A stretch of DNA of 64,000 nt from positions 496,001 to 560,000 of the forward strand of contig NZ_JAQQXR010000003.1 in the NCBI RefSeq assembly GCF_028595325.1, written 5' to 3'. Under the pieces are notes generated by a model that was given only the letters and a program-made list of their open reading frames with translations, was not told where the DNA came from and searched no databases. Each line of letters begins with the position of its first letter. Within the stretch, counting starts at the first letter, position 1. Positions 49,001-56,484 of the stretch are shown piece after piece. This DNA comes from Janthinobacterium fluminis (GTDB taxonomy: Bacteria; Pseudomonadota; Gammaproteobacteria; Burkholderiales; Burkholderiaceae_D). A program made the position numbers and the translations under genes.

Positions 49001-49399
49001 CGCCCAGGGCACGGTGGAGACGGAAACCGGATCGAAATTCGGCTCGCCCGCGGCGTTCAGCGTGATGCGGGCGAAGCAGGAGCGGCCCTGCAGGGCGCCT
49101 TTCTCGGCCTCCTCCAGCTGCTCGGACGGCGAGGCCACGGCATTGCCGGCGCGGGCGATTTCCGCCTTGTCGAATACGCCGAGGAAGAGTTTGAAGCCGC
49201 TGATGCGCAGCTCGGGCGGCACGCGCAACTGTGTCAGGAAGGTCGACGGCAGCGTGGCCAGATCGCCGCGCGTCAGCCAGCGCAATTTCCACTCGTCCGG
49301 CGTGTCGCTGACCTGCGCCAGATCGAAGGGAATGAAAAACTCGATCTTATGCCAGTACTCCAGAATGGCGAGGAGGCGCTGTTGTTCTGCCTGGGTCAT
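46079..49399 (-). CDS. Large SF1 (DNA2/Upf1-like) helicase
   Basis: About 1106 residues. An N-terminal domain begins LLAILEYWHKIEFFIPFDL. Then come Walker A GPPGTGKTT, a long Ala/Glu/Arg-rich region of about 250 residues likely to be a coiled coil, and the second set of motifs: FIDEAGQ (motif II), GDPLQIEPV (III), YIISPFKAVQEEV (IV), GTVHTFQGKEQ (V) and LNVALTRAAHYVYIVG (VI). All core ATPase residues are present. It belongs with AAA_11/AAA_12 helicases of unknown role; DNA or RNA unwinding is predicted. The start at 49399 is chosen by the WHKIEFF segment; the frame is open to 49465. There is no recognisable nuclease or defence partner next door. Confidence 0.9.
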   Translation of the reverse strand: MTQAEQQRLLAILEYWHKIEFFIPFDLAQVSDTPDEWKLRWLTRGDLATLPSTFLTQLRVPPELRISGFKLFLGVFDKAEIARAGNAVASPSEQLEEAEKGALQGRSCFARITLNAAGEPNFDPVSVSTVPWALGRGLNALGLDAFDDAQQDLKDRLRNFHAARRPAVAADADSAPTAPLDGAEILALFELFTAWADFTPAHAQPVALLEIGTEKIPAQKERAADAPPAQENGELDFTAAPEASVDILNSFYIEDLERAICAVRGGAVPATLAAYLTPLAPARRTDLYTDAGRQCIIDMLHPARGNRGHWLEDAGRSMSLMQQFAVNAGLRHVAERGLFSVNGPPGTGKTTLLRELFAENIVRRAAVLARLERAADAFCGKLRVGFNGDTRQATIARLIPELCGFEMVVASSNNAAVENISTDLPKRKQLGAAWSGASYLQPVAQRLAAEGDDGRVKPLAAGELPWGLISCALGKSQNRKRFVAKFYYDGKQRAAQAGAMQHIRLWLENYRGIGFQQAAAEFRAAAQAVEAALAELADYADLWRGAGLLTRAQFCRAGQTRLELAAAQEEAAQQALAGAEGALATLLDDKAALQEEERLLDRAAPGFFARLLRTAAARRHRAEVAANADAQRGAGRAIAAAKTRIASALAPQHARAAGEAATARAAVAALQRDWDTAQARLAAYRSRYPDLAPPDQPAQLEQDQVQIAGLWHDAALAQLRSALFAKALALHEAWLAEVAQKGGAGFGGNLFALALLLDNKRPDDDAHVAPIWQSLFMVVPVVSTTFASFARQFRGMDAESLGWLFIDEAGQAVPQAAVGALWRARRAVVVGDPLQIEPVFTAPAQLIRKLSAQSPHTADDAYAPDKVSVQRLADAANPYGTQVAGGDGGLWIGSPLRVHRRCAEPMFSLSNNIAYGGKMVFGMRDRQPPAGAPGIGASAWIDVAGAVAFKQVVPQQIDLVAQMLLRLYRRAGELPPLYIISPFKAVQEEVRKRVLGIAWDDDTGAHAAPAKAALAQWCRDRIGTVHTFQGKEQSMVVMVLGADRDNAGAAAWAAAKPNLLNVALTRAAHYVYIVGEAAVWSAQPYFSTAHADLPKTDARSFLARIG

Positions 49400-49521
49400 G
49401 ATGATGTGGGGGGACGCTGCCGCGGCGGAATGATCGAAGGCGACAGCATAGCCGTTTTTGCGCATGCCAGCGGCGAAAAACCGGCTTCAGCCGCCGGATA
49501 ATCGCCGCTGTTTGGCGTGCG

Positions 49522-51168
49522 TCAGAACGCTTCCCAGGCCGTTTCGCGCGCGGCGATCCGCTGCGGCGGCGCGCCCGGGCGCACTGGCTTGGCCGGGGCA
49601 CGCGGCGGCGCCGCCGCGGCTGTGGCGCCGGTGTTGAAGAAGCCCACCAGCCCGGCCAGGTTGGCGGCCTGTTCCTGCATGCTTTGCGAGGCGGCGGCCG
49701 CCTCCTCGACCAGCGCGGCGTTCTGCTGGGTGACGTCGTCCATCTGCGCGATGGCCATATTGATTTGCTCGATGCCGCTGGTCTGTTCCTGGCTGGCCGA
49801 GGTGATCTCGCCCATGATGTCGGTGACGCGCTGGATGCTGTCGACGATGTCGCCCATGGTCTGGCCGGCGTCGTTGACGAGCTTCGAGCCGGCGTCGACG
49901 TTGGCCACGGAGGCGGCGATCAAGTCCTTGATTTCCTTGGCGGCGGCGGCCGAGCGCTGCGCCAGGTTGCGCACCTCGGAGGCGACGACGGCGAAGCCGC
50001 GGCCCTGCTCGCCGGCGCGGGCCGCCTCGACGGCCGCGTTCAAGGCCAGGATATTGGTCTGGAAGGCGATGCCGTCGATGACGCCGATGATGTCGACGAT
50101 CTTGCGCGAGGAATCGTTGATCGAGTCCATCGTGTCGACCACTTGCGCCACCAGCGCGCCGCCGCGCACCGCCACGTCCGAGGCGCTTTGCGCCAACTGG
50201 TTGGCCTGGCGCGCGTTGTCGGCGTTCTGCTTGACGGTGCCGGTCAGCTCTTGCATCGACGAGGCCGTTTCCTCCAGCGAGCCGGCCTGCTGCTCGGTGC
50301 GCGCCGACAGGTCCAGGTTGCCGGCGACGATCTGGTTCGAGGCCGTGGCGATGGTTTCGGTGCCGCTGCGCACCTGGCCGACCACCTTTAGCAGGCTGGC
50401 GTTCATCGCCTGCAGCGCGCCCAGCAGGCGGCCCGTCTCGTCCGTGGCCGTGACTTCGATGCGCGAGGTCAGGTTGCCCGAGGCCACCGTTTCGGCCAGC
50501 CGGACGGCTTCGTGGATGGGCCGGGTAATCGAGCGCGTGATGAGCCAGGCCACCAGCGCGCCGACCGCCACGGCGATGCTGCCCAGCACGCTCATCTGCA
50601 CCAGCGCCGCGTCCTGCACGGCGCCGGCTTGCGCGCCGGCCTGGTTCGCCAGTTCCGTTTCATAGGCGACGATGGCGTTGATCGCCTTCAGCATCACCTG
50701 CAGGTTCGGCCCCACCTCCGTCGTGAAATAGGCGGCCGCCTCGGCCACCTGGCCGGCCGCGCGCAATTCCAGCATCTTGTTGTTCTTCACCGCGCCGCCC
50801 TTGAGCAAGTCGGCCAGCGTCGCCACCAGGGCTTTTTCCTTGTCGTCGGCGAGCAGCTTGTTCAAGGTTTGCGTGGCCGCGCCGTATTCCTTGCGGTTCG
50901 CCGCGATATCGGCCAGCTTGGCCTGCACCTCGGCGTCCGTCTGCACGACCAGGATGCTGCTGAGGGCCAGCGTGATGTCGCGCGCCCGGTCGGCCATGGT
51001 GTTGGCGGCCGTCATCTTGACGATCTTGTCGGAGACGATGTCGTCGGTGCGCGCGCCGATGCGCGACATGGAGTTCAGGCCCAGCAGCAGCAGGGCCAGC
51101 AGCAAACCGAGGACGATGGCAAAGCCGAGCCCGAGACGGGCTCCGATGTTGAGATTGGAAAGTGACAT
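49522..51168 (-). CDS. Methyl-accepting chemotaxis protein (4-helix-bundle sensor), paralog A
   Basis: 548 residues: membrane helix 1 ([16 protein letters not shown]), a periplasmic four-helix-bundle-type sensor of about 150 residues, helix 2, HAMP ([15 protein letters not shown]) and signalling domain with the tip [20 protein letters not shown]. It ends in AWEAF, like the NWETF pentapeptide that recruits CheR/CheB. The ATG at 51168 follows AAGGAAG. It lies directly downstream of a paralog with an almost identical signalling half. A sigma-70-like promoter of its own is at 51351-51379. Confidence 0.95.
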   Translation of the reverse strand: MSLSNLNIGARLGLGFAIVLGLLLALLLLGLNSMSRIGARTDDIVSDKIVKMTAANTMADRARDITLALSSILVVQTDAEVQAKLADIAANRKEYGAATQTLNKLLADDKEKALVATLADLLKGGAVKNNKMLELRAAGQVAEAAAYFTTEVGPNLQVMLKAINAIVAYETELANQAGAQAGAVQDAALVQMSVLGSIAVAVGALVAWLITRSITRPIHEAVRLAETVASGNLTSRIEVTATDETGRLLGALQAMNASLLKVVGQVRSGTETIATASNQIVAGNLDLSARTEQQAGSLEETASSMQELTGTVKQNADNARQANQLAQSASDVAVRGGALVAQVVDTMDSINDSSRKIVDIIGVIDGIAFQTNILALNAAVEAARAGEQGRGFAVVASEVRNLAQRSAAAAKEIKDLIAASVANVDAGSKLVNDAGQTMGDIVDSIQRVTDIMGEITSASQEQTSGIEQINMAIAQMDDVTQQNAALVEEAAAASQSMQEQAANLAGLVGFFNTGATAAAAPPRAPAKPVRPGAPPQRIAARETAWEAF

Positions 51169-51350
51169 GGCTTCCTTCGAGTATGGTTGAAGTCGGGGTA
51201 ACAAATGGGCGTGTGGAGGCGGGGGAGGCGATGGCATCCGGCTCGTGCATCGGTGCCGCTTTTGGCGCGGGGGCGTGCGGCTGGCGTGTGCGTTCGCGAC
51301 GCACTGGCTGGCCGGGTCTCGGGATTGGGGCTCTACACTGATAGAGTGTA

Positions 51351-51379
51351 AATGTAACTTATTTTAACAAAGTTGTCAA
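51351..51379 (-). promoter_or_regulatory. Sigma-70-like promoter of chemoreceptor paralog A
   Basis: On the minus strand -35 TTGACA (51379-51374), 17-bp spacer, -10 TACATT (51356-51351). The -35 is perfect and the -10 matches four of six. Confidence 0.75.
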
Positions 51380-51432
51380 CGGGAAATAAAGATTGGCAAT
51401 AGCTACATATTGCCGGGGTGCTGGCGCTGCAC

Positions 51433-51469
51433 AAAAAAAAAGCCACGGACCGGGGCGCCGGTACGTGGC
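51433..51469 (-). terminator. Intrinsic terminator of chemoreceptor paralog B
   Basis: GCCACGGACCGG (51442-51453) pairs with CCGGTACGTGGC (51458-51469) with one mismatch. On the minus strand it is followed by nine T. Confidence 0.92.
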
Positions 51470-51485
51470 CATGAGGCTTGCTGCT

Positions 51486-53171
51486 TTAAAACTCTTCCCA
51501 AGCCTCTTCTTTTTCCGCCGCGCGCTTGGCGGGCGCGGCGGGCAGGGCGGGCCTGGCCGGCGCGCGCGGCGCCGCGGCCGGGCGCGGCGCCGCCTTGACT
51601 GGCGCCGGCCTCGGCGCGGCGGCGCCGGCGCCGGTCTTGAAGAAGTCGACGACGTCGGCCAGGCTGGCGGCCTGCTCCTGCATGCTTTGCGAGGCGGCGG
51701 CCGCCTCCTCGACCAGCGCGGCGTTCTGCTGGGTGACTTCGTCCATCTGCGCGATGGCCATATTGATCTGCTCGATGCCGCTGGTCTGCTCCTGGCTGGC
51801 CGAGGTGATCTCGCCCATGATGTCGGTGACGCGCTGGATGCTGTCGACGATGTCGCCCATGGTCTGGCCGGCGTCGTTGACGAGCTTCGAGCCGGCGTCG
51901 ACGTTGGCCACGGAGGCGGCGATCAAGTCCTTGATTTCCTTGGCGGCGCCGGCCGAGCGCTGCGCCAGGTTGCGCACCTCGCTGGCGACGACGGCGAAGC
52001 CGCGGCCCTGCTCGCCGGCGCGGGCCGCCTCGACGGCCGCGTTCAGCGCCAGGATATTGGTCTGGAAGGCGATGCCGTCGATGACGCCGATGATGTCGAC
52101 GATCTTGCGCGACGAGGCGTTGATGGTGCCCATCGTCTCGACCACTTCGGAGACGATGGCGCCGCCGCGGGTGGCCACTTCCGAGGCGCTTTGCGCCAGC
52201 TGGTTGGCCTGGCGCGCGTTGTCGGCGTTCTGCTTGACGGTGCTGGTCAACTCCTCCATCGACGAGGCGGTTTTTTCCAGCGAGCTGGCCTGTTCCTCGG
52301 TGCGCGCCGACAGGTCCAGGTTGCCGGCGGCGATTTCATTGGAGGCGTTGGCGATCGTGTCGGTGCCGCTGCGCACCTGGCCGACCACCTTCAGCAGGCT
52401 GTCGTTCATCGCCTTCAGCGCGCCCAACAGGCGGCCTGTTTCGTCGCTGCTGTTGACGTGGATGGTCGAGGACAGGTCGCCCGAGGCCACCGTCTCGGCC
52501 ACGGCCACGGCGGCGTTAATCGGCCGCGTGATCGAGCGCGTGATGAACCACGCCACCAGCGCGCCGACGAGGATGGCGATGCTGCCCAGCGTCAGCATCA
52601 GCGTTTGCGCGTGGCTGTAGACGGCTTCCGCCTCGGTGCCGGCCAGCTTCGCCTGCTCCGCCTCGTAGCTGACGATGTCGTTGATGGCCGTGAGCAGCAA
52701 TTGCAGCGACGGCGCCGCCTCCTGGGTGAACGCGGCCACGGCCTCGGGGATCTGGCCGGCCTTGCGCAATTCGATGACCTTGTTGTTCTTCACCGCGCCC
52801 GATTTGATCAGGTCGTTGACGACCGTCATCATGGCTTTTTCCTTGTCGTTCGCCAGTTTGCTGGTCAACAATTCCTTGGCGGCGCCGTATTTCTTGCGCG
52901 CGTCGGCCACCTTGGCCAGCTCCGCCTGCACCACCTCGTCGGTCGGCGCGATGACGATGCTGCTGATCGAGAAAATCACGTTGCGGACATTGTCGACCAT
53001 GGTGTTCGCCGCCGCCGTTTTCACATTCTTATCGTCGATGATGTCGCGGGTGCGCTCGCCGATGCGCGACATCGAATTCAGGCCAAGCAGCAGCACGGCC
53101 AGCAGCAGGCCGAGCACGACGGCGAAGCCCAGCCCGAGCCGGGTGCCGATGTTGAAATGGGTGGTGGACAT
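51486..53171 (-). CDS. Methyl-accepting chemotaxis protein (4-helix-bundle sensor), paralog B
   Basis: 561 residues with the same plan as paralog A: helix, periplasmic helical sensor, helix, HAMP ([15 protein letters not shown]), signalling hairpin with [20 protein letters not shown], an Ala/Pro/Arg-rich linker and the C-terminal pentapeptide AWEEF for CheR/CheB docking. The sensor domains of A and B differ, while long stretches of the signalling halves are identical at the DNA level. AAGGAAG precedes the ATG. Two REP-like repeats lie upstream of it. Confidence 0.95.
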   Translation of the reverse strand: MSTTHFNIGTRLGLGFAVVLGLLLAVLLLGLNSMSRIGERTRDIIDDKNVKTAAANTMVDNVRNVIFSISSIVIAPTDEVVQAELAKVADARKKYGAAKELLTSKLANDKEKAMMTVVNDLIKSGAVKNNKVIELRKAGQIPEAVAAFTQEAAPSLQLLLTAINDIVSYEAEQAKLAGTEAEAVYSHAQTLMLTLGSIAILVGALVAWFITRSITRPINAAVAVAETVASGDLSSTIHVNSSDETGRLLGALKAMNDSLLKVVGQVRSGTDTIANASNEIAAGNLDLSARTEEQASSLEKTASSMEELTSTVKQNADNARQANQLAQSASEVATRGGAIVSEVVETMGTINASSRKIVDIIGVIDGIAFQTNILALNAAVEAARAGEQGRGFAVVASEVRNLAQRSAGAAKEIKDLIAASVANVDAGSKLVNDAGQTMGDIVDSIQRVTDIMGEITSASQEQTSGIEQINMAIAQMDEVTQQNAALVEEAAAASQSMQEQAASLADVVDFFKTGAGAAAPRPAPVKAAPRPAAAPRAPARPALPAAPAKRAAEKEEAWEEF

Positions 53172-53312
53172 AGCTTCCTTAGAGGTGGGTGGCGCGGAGG
53201 GCGTTGTCGGTTACGCCAAGGTTGCAAATTAGAAACGATGAATGGTAGCAAAGAAAATGCTGCAGTGCAATAAGTATGGCTGCACGGCTACCACGCAAGT
53301 CAAGCAAAAGCA

Positions 53313-53367
53313 GGGGACAGACCACGATTTTCAAGAAATCTTTTTTTGAAAATCGTGGTCTGTCCCC
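53313..53367. repeat. REP-like 55-bp inverted repeat, copy 4
   Basis: Outer arms perfect (GGGGACAGACCACGAT and its complement). The inner arm is slightly decayed (one mismatch, TTTCAAGAAA against TTTTTTTGAA). Flanking AGCA/TGCT extends the symmetry to 53309-53371. Confidence 0.93.
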
Positions 53368-53382
53368 TGCTGTTCTGTTTTT

Positions 53383-53423
53383 GCAGCCGGTGGCGATGCC
53401 TGGAACCGGGCAGAGCAGCGCAC
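53383..53423 (-). pseudogene. Decayed duplicate of the 3' end of the TRAP permease gene
   Basis: About 40 bp between REP copies 4 and 5 align to 53523-53564 inside the dctM 3' end with a handful of differences (shared blocks GTGGCGATGCC and GGCAGAGCAGCGC). Translated, the fragment still reads ALLCPVPGIATG against ALLCLVPGIATW in the gene. It is far too short to function. Confidence 0.85.
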
Positions 53424-53427
53424 GCTT

Positions 53428-53482
53428 GGGGACAGACCACAATTTTCAAGAAATATTGTCTTGAAAATCGTGGTCTGTCCCC
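53428..53482. repeat. REP-like 55-bp inverted repeat, copy 5
   Basis: Outer arm GGGGACAGACCACAAT, with one G-to-A change relative to the other copies; the right arm is intact; the centre (AAATATTGTC) is partly unpaired. It lies 11 bp downstream of the dctM stop. Confidence 0.93.
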
Positions 53483-53493
53483 AGCTTTTGCCG

Positions 53494-54846
53494 CTAGGTG
53501 GCCGCGCCCATCACCAGGTCGGGCAGCCAGGTGGCGATGCCGGGGACCAGGCAGAGCAGCGCGACGGCGACGAACATCAGGCCGACGAAGGGCAGCACGC
53601 CGCGTATCACGTCCTGCAGCGGAATGTCGGGCGCGACGTTTTTGATGACGAAGATGTTCAGCCCCACCGGCGGGTGGATCAGGCCCATTTCCATGACCAC
53701 CGTCATGACGACGCCGAACCAGATCAGGTCGAAGCCGGCCGCCTTCAGCGGCGGCAGGATGATGGGCGCCGTCATCAGGATCAGCGACACCGGCGGCAGG
53801 AAGAAGCCGAGCACGATCACCAGCGACAGCACGGTGCCCAGCAGCGCCCACTTCGACAATTGCTGCGCGACGATCCACTCGGCCGCCGACTGGCTGATGT
53901 GCAGGTAGCTCATCACGTAGGAGTACAGCAGCGACATGCCGATGATGAACATCAGCATGGTCGATTCCTTCAGCGCGCTGGCCAGGATCGGCGTCAGTTG
54001 CGCCGGGCGCCACATGCGGTAGACGATGGCGATCAGGCCCAGCGCCAGGACGCCGCCCAGGCCGGCCGTTTCCGACGGCGTCGCGTAGCCGCCGTACAGC
54101 GCCACCATGACGCCGATCAGCAGGACCACGAAGGGCAGCACGCGCGGCAGCATGCGCGTCTTGTCGGTCAGCGTCATGGTCTGTTCGTCGAGGCAGGCCG
54201 ATTTGGCGCCGCCGGCCGCGTAGACGGCCAGCGCCTGGCGGTATTCCTTGCGGTAGCGCCAGGCGGCGTAGATGGAGAACAGGCCGACCAGCAGCAGGCC
54301 CGGGCCGATGCCGGCCAGGAACAGGCGGCCCAGCGACTGCTCGGCCGCCACCGCGAACAGGATCATCGTGATCGACGGCGGCAGCAGGATGCCGAGCGTG
54401 CCGCCGGCGGCGATGAGGCCGGCCGCGAAGCCGGGCGAGTAGCCGCGCGCGCGCATTTCCGGGATGCCGGCGCCGCCGATGGCCGAGCAGGTGGCCGGGC
54501 TGGAGCCGGCCATCGCCGCGAACAGCGCGCAGGCGAATATGTTGGCGATGCCGAGTCCGCCCGGTATCTTGTGCATCCACGCGTGGATCGCCGCGTACAG
54601 GTCGGCGCCGGCGCGCGACTTGCCGATCGCCGCGCCCTTCAGGATGAACAGCAGGATGGACAGCAGGGTGATGCTGGCCATTTCCTCGTAGACGTTGAGC
54701 GTCACGGTGTCGAGCGAGGCGCCGGGCATGAACAGGATCATGAAGGTGACGGCGATGGCGCCCAGGGCGAAGGCGATCGGCATGCCGGAGAACATCAGCA
54801 GCAGCGTGCCCAGGCCGTACAGCCCGCCTATCATGGCGGTGCTCAT
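53494..54846 (-). CDS. dctM: TRAP transporter large permease subunit (probable malonate uptake)
   Basis: 450 residues with about twelve hydrophobic segments, DctM family. Landmarks: AGSSPATCSAIGGAGIPEM, a reentrant-type glycine/serine segment, and GGTLGILLPPSITMI. The ATG overlaps the small-subunit stop as ATGA. With dctQ and dctP it forms a tripartite, ion-gradient-driven importer. The context with matB points to malonate as substrate (inference). Its last ~40 bp have been partly copied downstream between two REP-like repeats. Confidence 0.93.
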   Translation of the reverse strand: MSTAMIGGLYGLGTLLLMFSGMPIAFALGAIAVTFMILFMPGASLDTVTLNVYEEMASITLLSILLFILKGAAIGKSRAGADLYAAIHAWMHKIPGGLGIANIFACALFAAMAGSSPATCSAIGGAGIPEMRARGYSPGFAAGLIAAGGTLGILLPPSITMILFAVAAEQSLGRLFLAGIGPGLLLVGLFSIYAAWRYRKEYRQALAVYAAGGAKSACLDEQTMTLTDKTRMLPRVLPFVVLLIGVMVALYGGYATPSETAGLGGVLALGLIAIVYRMWRPAQLTPILASALKESTMLMFIIGMSLLYSYVMSYLHISQSAAEWIVAQQLSKWALLGTVLSLVIVLGFFLPPVSLILMTAPIILPPLKAAGFDLIWFGVVMTVVMEMGLIHPPVGLNIFVIKNVAPDIPLQDVIRGVLPFVGLMFVAVALLCLVPGIATWLPDLVMGAAT

Positions 54847-55397
54847 GCGGCCTCCGCGGCGGCTTGGAAGTGCTGCAGGGTTTGCACCAGCAGTTGCAGG
54901 GCCAGCAGCGTCACGCCGACCGCCATCGTGCTGTAGGGGATGGCCAGCGGCGGCGCCCACGCCGACGCGCTGGTCTGGCCGTCGACGACGGCTTCGTGCA
55001 GCATCTGCCACGCTTTCCACGCGAAGAAGCTGCAGAACAGGCAGGAGGCGGCGTCGCAGAAGATGCGCCGCAGCCGGTTGGCCCAGGCCGGCAGCATGCC
55101 GGCCAGCGATTCGATGCCGACGTGGCCGCGGTGCTGCTGGACGTGGGCGGCGCACAGGAAGGTGGCGCCGACCAGCAGGAAGACGGCGGCCTCGTCCTGC
55201 CAGTCGGTGGGGGCGTGCAGGTAGTAGCGCAGGAACACGCTGGTGGTGAGGATGACGGCGGCGGCCAGCATGGCCAGCATCGACAGGGCCAGGATGGCGC
55301 GGTTGACGGCGTCGAGGGCGCGCACGGCCAGGCCGAGCAGGCCGGCGGCCGGCGCCGGCGCGCGCGTCGGCGCCGCCAGGTCGAGGGCGTGGCTCAT
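54843..55397 (-). CDS. dctQ: TRAP transporter small permease subunit
   Basis: 184 residues with four hydrophobic segments (for example ILALSMLAMLAAAVILTTSVF), DctQ family, and the typical TDWQDEAAVFLLVGATF segment between helices 1 and 2. The ATG overlaps the dctP stop and its own stop overlaps the dctM start, so the three transporter subunits are translationally coupled. Confidence 0.92.
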   Translation of the reverse strand: MSHALDLAAPTRAPAPAAGLLGLAVRALDAVNRAILALSMLAMLAAAVILTTSVFLRYYLHAPTDWQDEAAVFLLVGATFLCAAHVQQHRGHVGIESLAGMLPAWANRLRRIFCDAASCLFCSFFAWKAWQMLHEAVVDGQTSASAWAPPLAIPYSTMAVGVTLLALQLLVQTLQHFQAAAEAA

Positions 55398-56431
55398 GCG
55401 ACCACCTTTTCCGCCATCTGCAGCAGGCGCGCGCAGTTGGCCGACTTGGCGGCGTAGTCCTTCCAGGCGCTGTCGCGGGCGATGGCGCGCCATTTGTCGA
55501 CGGCGCCGGCGTCCAGGTCGTAGGTCTTGGCGCCGGCTTTCTGGTACGCGGCCGCCAGCGCGACGTCGTCCGCCTTGACCGCCTCCAGGCCGTATTTCTG
55601 GACCTCGGCGCCGACCGTCATGATCAGCGCCTGCTGGTCCTTGGGCAGTTTTTCGAAGACGGCGCGCGACATCAGCAGCGGCACCGCCATGAACCAGAAC
55701 GATTTGCCGCGGCCCGTCGTCAGGTGCTTCGACACCTCCTCCAGGCGGAAGGACAGCAGGCTGGTCGAGGAGGTGATGGCGGAGTCCACCGCGCCCGTCT
55801 GCACGGCCGCGTACAGCTCGTTCGACGGCAGCGTGACGACGGCCGATCCGGCCGCCTTCAGCATCAGGTCGACCTCGCGGCTGCCGCCGCGTATCTTCAT
55901 GCCCTTGACGTCGGCGGGCAGGATCACCGGGCGGGTCCGGCTGGCGATGCTGCCGGCTTCCCACACCCAGCTGATCGGCACCGCGCCCTTGTCGAACAGC
56001 AGGTCGTTGAGGGCCTTGCCGATCGCCCCCGTGTGCCAGGCGTAACCCTGCTCGTAGGAGGTGACCAGGCCCGGCATCAGCGCGATGTTCAATTCCTGCA
56101 CTTCGCCGCCGGCGTAGGAGATGGGGAAGAAGCTCAGGTCCAGCGCGCCGCGCCGCAGCGCGCTGAACTGGGCGTTGGTCTTCATCAGCGAGGAGCCCGG
56201 GTAGACGCTGAACTTGAGCGCGCCGCCGGAGCGTTTTTCCACCTCGGCCGCGAACAGGCGGCACAGGCGGTCGCGGAAATCGCCGTCGTTGCCGGTCGAA
56301 CCGGGGAATTGGTGCGAGATCTTCAGCGGCGCGCCCGCCTGGGCGAACGCCGCGCCGGGCAGGCCGACCAGGGGCAGGCCGGCCAGCGCGCCGCACAGCA
56401 GGCGGCGCTTGGTGTCGATGGATGGGGTCAT
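55394..56431 (-). CDS. dctP: TRAP transporter solute-binding protein
   Basis: 345 residues. The signal peptide (RRLLCGALAGLPLVGLPGAAFA) has a likely cut after AFA. The mature protein is a DctP-type binding protein with the family segments SSTSLLSFRLEEVSKHL and the carboxylate-binding Arg candidate in MKIRGGSREVDLML. GGAGGAG precedes the ATG. It binds a carboxylate in the periplasm, probably malonate by context, and delivers it to DctQM. Confidence 0.92.
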   Translation of the reverse strand: MTPSIDTKRRLLCGALAGLPLVGLPGAAFAQAGAPLKISHQFPGSTGNDGDFRDRLCRLFAAEVEKRSGGALKFSVYPGSSLMKTNAQFSALRRGALDLSFFPISYAGGEVQELNIALMPGLVTSYEQGYAWHTGAIGKALNDLLFDKGAVPISWVWEAGSIASRTRPVILPADVKGMKIRGGSREVDLMLKAAGSAVVTLPSNELYAAVQTGAVDSAITSSTSLLSFRLEEVSKHLTTGRGKSFWFMAVPLLMSRAVFEKLPKDQQALIMTVGAEVQKYGLEAVKADDVALAAAYQKAGAKTYDLDAGAVDKWRAIARDSAWKDYAAKSANCARLLQMAEKVVA

Positions 56432-56484
56432 GCTCGTCTCCTCCAAGGGAATGGATATGAATGGCTGAAAAATGCGGATGCGGC

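Larger units (their letters stand above)
51169..51485. promoter_or_regulatory. 317-bp region between the two tandem chemoreceptor genes
   Basis: It contains the terminator of the upstream receptor (51433-51469), a minus-strand promoter (51351-51379) and a short inverted repeat TACACT-N5-AGTGTA (51334-51350) just downstream of that promoter. The two receptors are therefore likely transcribed separately. Confidence 0.7.

Noticed and set aside
53179..53442. Small open frame of 87 codons on the minus strand
   Set aside because: It is a translation of REP-like repeats 4 and 5 plus the decayed dctM fragment, not an independent gene.
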